This document shows, in pieces, positions 33,963 to 42,677 of a DNA stretch of 64,000 bases (within the stretch, counting starts at the first letter, position 1; every line of letters begins with the position of its first letter). A program made the translations under genes and the position numbers. The notes under the pieces were generated by a model that worked only from the letters and a program-made list of their open reading frames with translations, did no database searches and was not told the DNA's origin. This DNA is from CAVPHV01 sp963704825 (GTDB lineage: Bacteria > Actinomycetota > Acidimicrobiia > Spongiisociales > UBA5794), in NCBI GenBank assembly GCA_963704825.1, contig CAVPHV010000004.1, forward strand, positions 86,891 through 150,890, given 5' to 3'.

Positions 33963-34505
33963 ATGGTTGCGGGCGGCGGAGTTCTCATTCTGGTAGTTGC
34001 GCTGGGGGCAGCCGCTTGGTTCGGGCTCAGCCAACCGGCGTCGTTGCCGGCTGCTGACGCTGCGGCGCTTGAGCCCGCTGCGGATGGCGGGCTCACGGTT
34101 CATGTTTCTGGGGCGGTGGTCAACCCTGGTTTGGTGAACGTGCCGTCAGGGGCACGGATCGCCGATGTGGTTTCCGCAGCCGGGGGAGCGCTTCCGGACG
34201 CCGACCTGCGCGCTCTGAATCTTGCCGCCCCGGTGCGCGACGGCGAACAGATCGCCGTGCCCGGTAGGAGCGAAGCGGTCGCGGTTGGCGGGGGAGCGGT
34301 CGACGCCACCGGCCGGGTCAGGATCAACCTGGCCGACGCGGTGGAGCTCCAGGCGCTTCCCGGCGTCGGTCCGGTGCTTGCCGAGCGGATCCTGGCATAT
34401 CGCGACGAGCACGGACCGTTTGCCGCGGCTGAGGATCTGCTTGACGTCTCGGGGATCGGCGAAAGCAAGCTGTCGTCGCTGCGGGACTCTGTCGTGGTGC
34501 CATGA
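33963..34505 (+). CDS. comEA: DNA-uptake protein ComEA
   Basis: ComEA binds double-stranded DNA outside the membrane during transformation. The 180-residue protein has one N-terminal membrane anchor (about 4-24), a SLBB domain (about 44-98, VHVSGAVVNPGLVNVPSG) and a C-terminal helix-hairpin-helix pair (about 115-178, RINLADAVELQALPGVGPVL). Its stop overlaps the comEC start (ATGA). No other competence pilus genes are in the window. Confidence 0.9.
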   Translation: MVAGGGVLILVVALGAAAWFGLSQPASLPAADAAALEPAADGGLTVHVSGAVVNPGLVNVPSGARIADVVSAAGGALPDADLRALNLAAPVRDGEQIAVPGRSEAVAVGGGAVDATGRVRINLADAVELQALPGVGPVLAERILAYRDEHGPFAAAEDLLDVSGIGESKLSSLRDSVVVP

Positions 34506-36658
34506 CGGCGTTGCGGCTGCGGTGGCCGCAGGCGCTGGGGAGGTGGGCTGCCGGTGCAGCCGGCCTCGCCTGGGTGGGCGCTTTCGCGGGCTTTCACCTT
34601 GGTTCGGTCGCAGTCGGTGGTGCGGTCGTGGTCGCTGTCCTCGTTGCTGCGGCGGGACGTCGCTGGTCGACCCCGGCGCGCCTGGTGTCCGTGGTGGTGA
34701 TCGCGGCTGCTCTCTCGGGAGCGGCGGCAGCGGCCCGGTCGGAGCGCACGCTCGAAGCTGTGGCTCCCGTGGGAGTCGTCGATGTGGTCGGCGTGGCGGC
34801 TGAGGATCCCCGTCCCTACGGGGAGTCGTTTCGGTTTGTCTTCGAGCCGAGCTACCTGCTCGTCGCCGGGACTTGGCGTCCCTACCCGGGAGCGCCGCTG
34901 GCGGTCGTCGCCGATGGCGATCTGCCTGAGGCCGGCGACACGGTTCGCGTCGAAGGTGTTGGGAGGTCCCGGCCGGCGCTGGTGCGGGGCGATCCGGTCG
35001 CGGGAGTGGTCAACGCGGCCCATGTGACCCGGGTGGCCGGTTCATCGAACCCGTTGTTCGTGGCCGGCAACGAGCTGCGGGCGAGAGTGACCTCCGGACT
35101 CGAAGGCCACCAGGAGGACCCTGCGGCGGCGCTGCTGGCCGGGTTCCTCATCGGCGACACCTCCGGCCTCGACCCCGCCGATACCGAGGCGCTGCGCCGG
35201 GCCGGCCTCACCCACTACGTCGCCGTTTCGGGTAGCAACGTGGCGCTGTTCCTCGCCGCCTGGTGGCTGGTGGCGGCACCGTTCGCCTGGAGCCCCCGGC
35301 TTCGCGCGGGGATCGGACTCGTTGGCTTGGCCGTATTCGTGGTCGTGACCCGGTGGGAGCCTTCCGTTGTCCGAGCCGCCACGATGGCCGGTCTTGTCCT
35401 CGGCGCTCGGATCGCCGGCTTTCCGCTCGATACGTGGGCGGCGCTGGGCGGTGCCGTCACGCTGCTACTGCTCGTGTCTGGCGATCTCGCCGTCAACGTC
35501 GGCTTCCAGCTATCGGCGGCGGCTACGGCCGGGGTCCTCGTCGGCGCCGGCATGTTCGCCGGACGCCGACCCCGCTGGCTGTGGGCGACCCTCGGGGCAA
35601 CGATGGCGGCGCAGGCCGCGGTCGTTCCGCTGCTGATGAGCCACTTCGGCGGAGTTCCGTTGCTGGCGCCGGTGGCCAACCTGCTGGCGGCACCGCTCGT
35701 AGCCGGGTCGACCGCACTCGGAGGTATCGGCGTGCTCACCGGGGTGGACATCCTCGTCTCCCTCGGGCTTGGCGCCGGTCGGGTGGTCCTGGCCATCGCT
35801 CACGCTGCGGCGGGCTGGCCACAGCTGGGCTGGGCCGGGGTCGGCATGGTCGGGGTGCTCGTCGCGATGGTGCGCCGCCGTACGACGCGGGCCATCGCGT
35901 TGGCCGCGACGGTCCTAGCGGGGGCCGCGATGGCGATGCCGGCCGGGCTCCCGGCGGTGCCGACCATGACGGTGCTCGACGTCGGCCAAGGCGACGCCAT
36001 CCTGCTCCAGGACCCCAACGGCTGGACGGTGCTGGTCGACGGCGGGCGTGACCCGCAGGTGCTGGGTCGTGCCTTGGAGGACCACGGCGTGCGGCGGATT
36101 CACGTGCTCGTGGCAACCCACGGCGACTTCGATCATGTCGGTGGCTTCGTCGGTCTGTTCGATCGGGTCGAGGTGGGTCGGTTGTGGGTGCCCGATCAAC
36201 CCGAACTCGGCGATGTCTTGCCGGAGTTGGTGGTCGACGCCGCCGGGCACGGGATCCCGGTAGTGCGCCGGCGGGCCGGAGTAGTGGAGCGCCTCGGGGC
36301 ATATGAGCTGGCGACGCTTGGTCCCCGCCGCCGCTACGCGGAGTCGAACGACGGATCGATCGTGCTTTGGGTCACCGTTGCGGGGTCCACGGTGCTGCTG
36401 CCCGGCGACATCGGTGCGGTGGCACAGGGCGAAATCGAGGCCGTGCGGCCCGATGTGATGCTGGTTCCACACCACGGCTCGTCGACCACCGACCGCGACT
36501 GGCTCGCGGCCCATGTGCCGACCCTGGCAATCGTCAGCGTCGGGCGGGACAACACGTATGGGCATCCCGCCCCCGAGGTCATGCAGGTCCTCGACGACGC
36601 CGGAGTGCCGGTCTGGCTCACCTCCGAGGCCGGCGACATCGTCGTGCCGTTCGGGTGA
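34502..36658 (+). CDS. comEC: ComEC/Rec2 DNA channel protein
   Basis: ComEC forms the membrane channel for incoming single-stranded DNA. The 718-residue protein has N-terminal membrane helices and a soluble OB-like insert, the Competence domain (GLTHYVAVSGSNVALFLAAW), and a C-terminal metallo-beta-lactamase-like domain from about residue 485 (MTVLDVGQGDAILLQ, then THGDFDHVGG and HHGSS). The metal motif is intact, so the nuclease-like domain is probably active. It is translationally coupled to comEA. Confidence 0.92.
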   Translation: MTALRLRWPQALGRWAAGAAGLAWVGAFAGFHLGSVAVGGAVVVAVLVAAAGRRWSTPARLVSVVVIAAALSGAAAAARSERTLEAVAPVGVVDVVGVAAEDPRPYGESFRFVFEPSYLLVAGTWRPYPGAPLAVVADGDLPEAGDTVRVEGVGRSRPALVRGDPVAGVVNAAHVTRVAGSSNPLFVAGNELRARVTSGLEGHQEDPAAALLAGFLIGDTSGLDPADTEALRRAGLTHYVAVSGSNVALFLAAWWLVAAPFAWSPRLRAGIGLVGLAVFVVVTRWEPSVVRAATMAGLVLGARIAGFPLDTWAALGGAVTLLLLVSGDLAVNVGFQLSAAATAGVLVGAGMFAGRRPRWLWATLGATMAAQAAVVPLLMSHFGGVPLLAPVANLLAAPLVAGSTALGGIGVLTGVDILVSLGLGAGRVVLAIAHAAAGWPQLGWAGVGMVGVLVAMVRRRTTRAIALAATVLAGAAMAMPAGLPAVPTMTVLDVGQGDAILLQDPNGWTVLVDGGRDPQVLGRALEDHGVRRIHVLVATHGDFDHVGGFVGLFDRVEVGRLWVPDQPELGDVLPELVVDAAGHGIPVVRRRAGVVERLGAYELATLGPRRRYAESNDGSIVLWVTVAGSTVLLPGDIGAVAQGEIEAVRPDVMLVPHHGSSTTDRDWLAAHVPTLAIVSVGRDNTYGHPAPEVMQVLDDAGVPVWLTSEAGDIVVPFG

Positions 36659-36747
36659 TGGACCGCGGCTCCCGCGAGTTGCGTTTGGTGGGCCCTGGTC
36701 CGGGCCACGCTGGGGCCGTGTCCCTGCGGCAAGCTACGCTCGGCATG

Positions 36748-37728
36748 ATGAAGTCGATCGTTACGATCAGCGGGCCCCGCGAGGCGGGACCGGGCGAGCG
36801 GGACCTGATGCTGTCGCGTGCTCAGGCGACGTTCGAGCAACTCGAGGTTCCCGATGTGGTGCGGGTCGATGTGCCGCCGAAGGGCACAAGTGACGACGGT
36901 GAGGGTCCGCTGCGGACGGCCGTCGAGGCGGTGGTTCCGGCTCTCCAGAGTGGCTCGTTGTTCGGCGACAAGACCGGATTGCTGGTGGTTGATGCCCAAT
37001 CGCTGCTCAAGGCGGAGGCCGAGGTGATCACCGAGCTGGTCGGCTTGGCCGACCCGGACTCCGTGGTCGCGGTGTTTGTCGCCGCGGGAACGGTTCCAGC
37101 GCCCCTTGGCAAGATGCTGCGTGATGTGGGGGAATCGCTCAGCGTGAAGCGGCTCAATGAACGCGGCGCTACCGAGTGGCTGTCGCAGGCCGCTCGCGAT
37201 CGCAGGCTTCGGCTCGATGCTGAAGCGACGCGGGCTTTGATCGCGACCTTTGGAACGGACGTCGCCTCCTTGGGTCAGGCCCTCGACCAACTGGCATCGT
37301 CGGGTGAGGCCATCACCGGTGACGCAGTGCGGAGTCGCTTCAGGAACCGGCCCGATGAGCCGTCGTGGCTCTACCTGGATGCCGTGTCCTCAGGTGACCG
37401 GGCTCAAGCGCTGCGCCGTCTGGCCGACTTCCTTCACCATGGGCACCCCCTCGTGTTGCTTGCTGCCCTCAACAACGACCTGCGCCGTCGCGCTCTCGCC
37501 TCGGCGGCACCGGACTACGAGACGTTCGTCGATCGCGACGGGGGCAAGCGCAACTGGGGCATGGAGAAGATCTGGAAACAACGCCAACAGGTCAAGGGCA
37601 GCGACTTGCGTCTGGCGCTCGATGCCCTCGCCCGGGCCGATCTGACGATGAAGACGGCGCCGGAGGCCACCCATCGGGTCACGATGGAACGACTGACGGT
37701 GGCGATGTGCCGCTGGTACGGGCGGTGA
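36748..37728 (+). CDS. holA: DNA polymerase III delta subunit
   Basis: HolA is the clamp-loader wrench that opens the sliding clamp. The 326-residue protein has the delta-type layout: an N-terminal AAA+-like domain without a Walker motif, a middle region (SGSLFGDKTGLLVVD, and the SVKRLNERGATEWL stretch) and C-terminal helices (PSWLYLDAVSSGDRAQALR). TACGCT at 36735-36740 ends 7 nt before ATG 36748, so I prefer it to the adjacent ATG 36745. It follows comEC, a widespread pairing. Confidence 0.88.
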   Translation: MKSIVTISGPREAGPGERDLMLSRAQATFEQLEVPDVVRVDVPPKGTSDDGEGPLRTAVEAVVPALQSGSLFGDKTGLLVVDAQSLLKAEAEVITELVGLADPDSVVAVFVAAGTVPAPLGKMLRDVGESLSVKRLNERGATEWLSQAARDRRLRLDAEATRALIATFGTDVASLGQALDQLASSGEAITGDAVRSRFRNRPDEPSWLYLDAVSSGDRAQALRRLADFLHHGHPLVLLAALNNDLRRRALASAAPDYETFVDRDGGKRNWGMEKIWKQRQQVKGSDLRLALDALARADLTMKTAPEATHRVTMERLTVAMCRWYGR

Positions 37729-37749
37729 GGGCCGATCGTGGGTGGGGCT

Positions 37750-38229
37750 TCAGCCCTCGTACACCCGAACGGCCTTGACCTCGTAGCTGAAGGTCCCGCC
37801 CGGGGCCTCGTAGCTCACCGTGTCGCCCGGCTTGGCACCGAGCAGGGCACCGCCCAGCGGGCTGTCGGGGGAGGCCAGCAGGAAACCGGCAATCTTGTTC
37901 TCGGCCGGGGCGACGAAGAACTCCATCTCGTCGCCGTCTTCATCGATCACCGTGGCAATCGTGCCGACGGCGACAACGCCTGAGTCTTCGACTTCGCGGA
38001 CTTCGGAGTTTTCGAGGATGTAGCGGATCTGGCGGATCCTCGCCTCCATCATTCCCTGATCGTTCTTGGCCGTGTCGTACTCGGCGTTCTCGCGCAGGTC
38101 ACCGTGGTCTCGCGCGTCGGAGATCCGCTGCTCCATGACGCGGCGGCCGTTGGTGGTGAGCTCTTCGTATTCGTCTCGCAGCTTCTGCTCTGCGGCAGGG
38201 GTCAGCCACGTCTTGGAATCATCGGGCAT
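37750..38229 (-). CDS. greA: Transcription elongation factor GreA
   Basis: GreA rescues backtracked RNA polymerase by stimulating transcript cleavage. The 159-residue protein has the N-terminal coiled coil with the acidic tip in ARDHGDLRENAEYDTAK and a C-terminal FKBP-like domain ending GTFSYEVKAVRVYEG. It lies 17 nt downstream of rpsT on the same strand and probably shares its promoter. It converges on holA. Confidence 0.95.
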   Translation of the reverse strand: MPDDSKTWLTPAAEQKLRDEYEELTTNGRRVMEQRISDARDHGDLRENAEYDTAKNDQGMMEARIRQIRYILENSEVREVEDSGVVAVGTIATVIDEDGDEMEFFVAPAENKIAGFLLASPDSPLGGALLGAKPGDTVSYEAPGGTFSYEVKAVRVYEG

Positions 38230-38246
38230 GAGGGCCTCCGGGCAGG

Positions 38247-38513
38247 TCAGCCGAGAAGGGCGACGACTTGCCGGTTCAGGTTCGACTTGCGGCGAGCTGC
38301 GGTGTTCTTCTTGAGCAAGCCTTTGCTCACCGCAGTATCGATCTTCTTCTGCGCCATGCGCAGAGCTTCCTGAGCCGCGACGGCATCACCGGACTCTGCG
38401 GCGGCGAGCGCCGACGCTTCGCGCGTCTTGAGCTCGGAACGGAGCGCCTTGTTGCGCTCGTGGTTCTTCTCGTTCTGACGATTGCGCTTGATTTGAGACT
38501 TGATATTGGCCAT
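38247..38513 (-). CDS. rpsT: Ribosomal protein S20
   Basis: This 88-residue 30S protein is basic and helical, beginning MANIKSQIKRNRQNEKN and ending AARRKSNLNRQVVALLG. It is divergent from lepA across 96 nt and lies upstream of greA. The rpsT-lepA divergence after holA is a common arrangement. Confidence 0.95.
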   Translation of the reverse strand: MANIKSQIKRNRQNEKNHERNKALRSELKTREASALAAAESGDAVAAQEALRMAQKKIDTAVSKGLLKKNTAARRKSNLNRQVVALLG

Positions 38514-38552
38514 GCGAAACGGACCTCTGGGTTCGAAGGGAACGCCGAGAGG

Positions 38553-38580
38553 TTAGCAGCAGCCGGGCTTTGGGTACAAT
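38553..38580 (+). promoter_or_regulatory. Promoter for lepA
   Basis: TTAGCA (38553-38558) and TACAAT (38575-38580) are separated by 16 nt. The transcription start would fall near 38587, leaving a leader of about 23 nt before the lepA GTG. Confidence 0.5.
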
Positions 38581-38609
38581 GCGTTTCCCGCTCTCCCGAA
38601 TCGGATCTC

Positions 38610-40412
38610 GTGATCAACCCTGCGCGCATACGCAACTTCGCCGTCATCGCCCATATCGACCACGGCAAGTCGACACTGGCCGACCGCCTGCTCGAACGAA
38701 CCGGCGCGGTCGAAGAGAGGGACATGCGAGCGCAGCTGCTCGACACGATGGACCTCGAACGCGAACGCGGCATCACGATCAAAGCGAACTCGGTCAGGCT
38801 CAACTACCGAGCGGCCGACGGCGATGACTACATACTCCACCTCATCGACACCCCGGGTCACGTCGACTTCTCCTACGAGGTATCACGCAGCCTGGAGGCG
38901 TGCGAGGGCGCGCTCCTGCTGGTTGATGCCTCCCAAGGGGTTGAGGCGCAGACTCTGGCCAACGCCTACCTCGCCATCGAGGAGGGGCTCGAGATCATCC
39001 CGGTCATCAACAAGATCGACCTGCCCGCCGCCGACCCCGACGCGGTAGCCGCCGAACTCGTCGGCATCCTCGGCGGCAGCGTGGATGACGTCATTCGGGT
39101 ATCCGCCAAAACCGGCGTCGGCGTCGATGACTTGCTCGAGGCGGTCGTTCATCGTCTGCCGGCGCCCGGCGGGGATCCAGGAGCTCCGCTGCGAGCGTTG
39201 GTCTTCGACTCCTTCTACGACACGTATCGGGGCGTGGTTTGCAACATCCGCGTCTTTGATGGATCGGTCGGCAAGGGTGACGGGGTCCGGTTCATGGCGA
39301 CCGGCGAGGATGCCATCGCAGACGAGATCGGCGTGCTGGCGCCTGCGCCAACGCCTATCGGCGAGCTCGGCATCGGCGAGGTCGGCTACCTGATCACCGG
39401 CGTAAAGGAGATCGACCTGGTCAGGGTCGGCGACACCGTCACCAGGACGGCGATTCCGGCTCCGACTCCACTCGCCGGGTACCTGGAACCAAAACCGATG
39501 GTGTTCTCCGGTATGTTCCCCACCGACGGTGACGACTTCGAGCGGCTGCGTGAGGCGCTTGAGAAGCTCAGGCTCAACGACTCATCGCTGGTGTATCAGG
39601 CCGAGACGTCACGGGCGCTCGGCTTCGGATTCCGCTGCGGGTTCCTCGGGCTGCTCCACATGGAGATCGTCAGGGAGCGGCTCGAACGTGAATACGACCT
39701 CGACCTCGTCTCGACCGCACCCTCCGTCGAGTTCCGGGCCAACCTCACCGACGGCACCTCGATTCCGATCCGCAGCCCCCAAGAGCTGCCATCGCCCGCC
39801 AATCTGGTTTCGGTCGAAGAGCCATTCGTCAAGGTGATGATCATCACGCCGTCTGAGTATGTCGGAACGGTGATGGAGCTCGTCATCGGCAAACGCGGCC
39901 AGATGGGCGAGATGACGTACCTGTCGCCGGAGCGGGTCGAGCTGCACTACCGAATGCCGCTGGCCGAGATCGTGTTCGACTTCTTCGACCAGCTCAAGTC
40001 GCGCACCCGCGGCTATGCCTCGCTCGACTACGAACCTGACGACTACCGGGTGTCGGATCTCGTGCGGGTTGACATCCTGCTCAACAGCTTGGCGGTCGAC
40101 GCCTTCTCGTCGATCGTGCACAAGGAGCGGGCGTACCGCTACGGCAAGGCGATGGTGGAGCGGTTGCGCGAGCTGATCCCGCGCCAGCTGTTCGATGTGC
40201 CCATTCAAGCGGCGGTCGGCAGCCGGATCATCTCGCGGGAGACGATCAAAGCGAAGCGCAAAGATGTGACCGCCAAGTGCTACGGCGGAGATATCACCCG
40301 CAAGCGCAAACTGCTCGAGCGCCAGAAAGAGGGCAAGAAGCGCATGAAGATGGTCGGCCAGGTCGAAGTACCCCAGGAAGCCTTCATCAGCGCACTGCGG
40401 ATCGACGAGTAG
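38610..40412 (+). CDS. lepA: Elongation factor 4 (LepA)
   Basis: LepA is a ribosome-associated GTPase that acts in translation under stress and in initiation or assembly. The 600-residue length is standard. It has AHIDHGKSTLADRLLE (G1), DTPGHVDFSYEV (G3), NKIDLP (G4), the EF-G-like domains and the LepA-specific C-terminal domain (KMLERQ-type end; here RKLLERQKEGKKRMKM). GTG 38610 places the G1 motif at the expected distance from the N-terminus and follows the TACAAT promoter. Confidence 0.95.
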   Translation: MINPARIRNFAVIAHIDHGKSTLADRLLERTGAVEERDMRAQLLDTMDLERERGITIKANSVRLNYRAADGDDYILHLIDTPGHVDFSYEVSRSLEACEGALLLVDASQGVEAQTLANAYLAIEEGLEIIPVINKIDLPAADPDAVAAELVGILGGSVDDVIRVSAKTGVGVDDLLEAVVHRLPAPGGDPGAPLRALVFDSFYDTYRGVVCNIRVFDGSVGKGDGVRFMATGEDAIADEIGVLAPAPTPIGELGIGEVGYLITGVKEIDLVRVGDTVTRTAIPAPTPLAGYLEPKPMVFSGMFPTDGDDFERLREALEKLRLNDSSLVYQAETSRALGFGFRCGFLGLLHMEIVRERLEREYDLDLVSTAPSVEFRANLTDGTSIPIRSPQELPSPANLVSVEEPFVKVMIITPSEYVGTVMELVIGKRGQMGEMTYLSPERVELHYRMPLAEIVFDFFDQLKSRTRGYASLDYEPDDYRVSDLVRVDILLNSLAVDAFSSIVHKERAYRYGKAMVERLRELIPRQLFDVPIQAAVGSRIISRETIKAKRKDVTAKCYGGDITRKRKLLERQKEGKKRMKMVGQVEVPQEAFISALRIDE

Positions 40413-40424
40413 CGGTTCGGACCC

Positions 40425-41618
40425 GTGAGCTCCGACGATCTCGTTGCTCCGGATTCCGCCGAGTTGGCCGACCGCGCCGCGTCGTGGAAGTCGGCGTACG
40501 TCCACATCCCCTTCTGTCGGAGGCGATGTCCATACTGCGACTTCGCCGTCGTCACCCCCGATGAGGGGGCTACCCCCGACGTGGTCGAGCGGTACGTCGC
40601 CGCGGTCCTTGCTGAGATCGACACGGAACCGAACGTCTTTGGTCAACTCGACGCGGTCAACTATGGCGGCGGGACGCCATCAGCTCTGGCGCCGGGTGAC
40701 CTCGCGTTGATTCTCGATCGGCTGGGGGACCGGTGGGGGCTGCGTCCCGACGCCGAGATCAGTATCGAAGCCAACCCGGAGGACATCGACGCGGCCACGG
40801 CAGGCGCCCTGGCCGCGGTTGGATTCACCCGGCTGTCGCTAGGAGTGCAATCGTTCGATGCCGCCGTGTTGGCATCGCTGGGCCGGGTCCACGACGCCGA
40901 CGCGGCCGCTGCTGCCGTTGCCGCGGCGCGCGGCGCGGGCTTCGGTTCGGTGAGCATCGACCTCATCTTCGGCACCCCGGGCGAGTCGTTCCCCTCCTGG
41001 CGGGACACGGTCGATCGGGCGATGGCGGCAGAGCCGGATCATCTCTCGGCATACGCCCTCACCGTCGAGCGCGGCACCGGGTTGTCGCGAGCGGTCCTGG
41101 CCGGGGCTCCGGCCCCCGACCCCGACGACCTGGCGGACAAGTACGAGTACCTCGATGAGGCCGTGGCCGGGGCTGGGCTGACTCGCTACGAGGTGTCGAA
41201 CTTCGCCACACCGGGCCATCCGTGCCGCTACAACCTCGCCACGTGGGCGCAAGGCGAGTACCTCGGGTTCGGGTTGGGGGCCCACGACCATCGCGGCGGT
41301 GTCCGGCGGCGAAACGTGCGGCGCCTCGACGTTTATCTGGGGAAAGTCGGCGGCGGCGAGTCGCCTGAGTCCGGGCGCGAAGTGCTCGACGACTGGGCTG
41401 TCGAGCAAGAGCGGGTCATGCTCGGCCTGCGCCGCGCCGCGGGGGTTGTCGCCGGGGCGGCGGGTGGGGCCATGCTGCGGTCGACAGATGGTGAGCGGTT
41501 GAGGGCGGCCGGAGTGTTGGCGGCGCGGGACGATCGTCTCATCGTTACCCGCCCGTTGATGACCGACGCTGCTGCCCGCGCCGTGGTCGGACTGCCACCT
41601 CCGGCCGAGTGGAGCTAG
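40425..41618 (+). CDS. hemW: HemW-like radical SAM protein
   Basis: This 397-residue radical SAM protein carries the CxxxCxxC cluster motif in IPFCRRRCPYCDF, then YGGGTPS and GVQSFDAAVLASLGRVHD, all typical of HemW, formerly annotated as coproporphyrinogen oxidase. HemW binds heme and delivers it to respiratory enzymes. The start is GTG 40425, 12 nt after lepA. The lepA-hemW-hrcA-dnaJ order is conserved across many bacteria. Confidence 0.9.
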   Translation: MSSDDLVAPDSAELADRAASWKSAYVHIPFCRRRCPYCDFAVVTPDEGATPDVVERYVAAVLAEIDTEPNVFGQLDAVNYGGGTPSALAPGDLALILDRLGDRWGLRPDAEISIEANPEDIDAATAGALAAVGFTRLSLGVQSFDAAVLASLGRVHDADAAAAAVAAARGAGFGSVSIDLIFGTPGESFPSWRDTVDRAMAAEPDHLSAYALTVERGTGLSRAVLAGAPAPDPDDLADKYEYLDEAVAGAGLTRYEVSNFATPGHPCRYNLATWAQGEYLGFGLGAHDHRGGVRRRNVRRLDVYLGKVGGGESPESGREVLDDWAVEQERVMLGLRRAAGVVAGAAGGAMLRSTDGERLRAAGVLAARDDRLIVTRPLMTDAAARAVVGLPPPAEWS

Positions 41619-41639
41619 GCGGCTGAGGGGCTCTGATCC

Positions 41640-41666
41640 TTATCACTCGCGCCGGGAGAGTGCTAA
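41640..41666. promoter_or_regulatory. CIRCE operator for HrcA
   Basis: TTATCACTC and GAGTGCTAA flank a 9-nt spacer; only one base differs from the consensus TTAGCACTC-N9-GAGTGCTAA. The right arm overlaps a possible -10 box, TAAGTT (41664-41669), which ends 6 nt before the hrcA ATG. HrcA would thus repress its own operon by covering the promoter. Confidence 0.9.
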
Positions 41667-41675
41667 GTTCTGCAG

Positions 41676-42677
41676 ATGCTGGATGATCGGCGATCACAGG
41701 TGCTGCAGGCGCTGGTCGAGGAGTACATCTCGACTGGGCAGCCCGTGAGTTCGCGCGCAGTATTGGTCAACAGCGGACTGAACGTATCAAGCGCGACCGT
41801 TCGCAACGACCTCGCCAAGCTCGAGTCGTACGGGTTCATCAGCCAGCCGCACACCTCCGCCGGCAGGGTCCCCACCCCCCAGGGGTATCGCTACTTCGTC
41901 GATCACTGCTCGCCCGCGCGCCTCCGCTCGGCGACCCGGGTTCGGATCGAGGCCTTCTTCACCGACGTCCACCACGAACTGAGCCGGCTGCTGAAGGAGA
42001 CCTCGGGGATGCTCTCCGACATCAGCCACTATCCCGCGGTCGTCATCGGTCCCGGACTTGGGACGGAATCGGTGAGCGGGGTCCACCTGGTGCACCTCGG
42101 CGACTCGGTGTTGCTCGCGGTCATCGTTGCCCACTCTGGACGGGTGTCGCGCGAGATCGTGCGACTCAGCTTTGATCCTACGGACAACGATCTGGTGCGG
42201 GCCGAGGCCCTCCTCGAGCGTTGCTACGCCGATGCCAGCCTCGAAGACGGCGCCGATGCCGTGAAGCAGCTCTCTGCCGGCGAGGTACCGACCAAGGTAC
42301 GCGCCGTCGTCAATGCAGTTGCCGGCTCGCTGCGGAGGAGCGAGGAGTCCACCAGCGACATCTATGTGGGCGGCACGAGCCAACTCGCCGCGCTCTGGGA
42401 AGACCTTGCCGCCATGTCGGCGGTGCTCGGCCTGATCGAACGCGAGGCCGTGTTGCGCGACATCCTCGAGTCCGATCAGACGGGAACCGCAGTCCGGATT
42501 GGCAGCGAACTGAACATGGACGATGTTGACCTCTCCGTCGTGTCCACCACCTATGAAGCCGGCGAGCACGGCAGCGGCCGGATCGGGGTGCTCGGGCCGA
42601 TGCGGATGGATTATCGGCGGACCATCAAGATCGTCGAAGAGGTCGGAGACGGCCTAGCAGACAGCCTCGGTCACTGA
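41676..42677 (+). CDS. hrcA: Heat-inducible repressor HrcA
   Basis: HrcA binds CIRCE operators and represses chaperone genes until heat releases it. The 333-residue protein has an N-terminal winged helix (LDDRRSQVLQALVEEYISTG; RNDLAKLESYGFISQPHTSA) and a C-terminal GAF-like domain. The CIRCE element lies immediately upstream, so it is autoregulated. Its stop overlaps the dnaJ start (TGATG). Confidence 0.95.
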   Translation: MLDDRRSQVLQALVEEYISTGQPVSSRAVLVNSGLNVSSATVRNDLAKLESYGFISQPHTSAGRVPTPQGYRYFVDHCSPARLRSATRVRIEAFFTDVHHELSRLLKETSGMLSDISHYPAVVIGPGLGTESVSGVHLVHLGDSVLLAVIVAHSGRVSREIVRLSFDPTDNDLVRAEALLERCYADASLEDGADAVKQLSAGEVPTKVRAVVNAVAGSLRRSEESTSDIYVGGTSQLAALWEDLAAMSAVLGLIEREAVLRDILESDQTGTAVRIGSELNMDDVDLSVVSTTYEAGEHGSGRIGVLGPMRMDYRRTIKIVEEVGDGLADSLGH

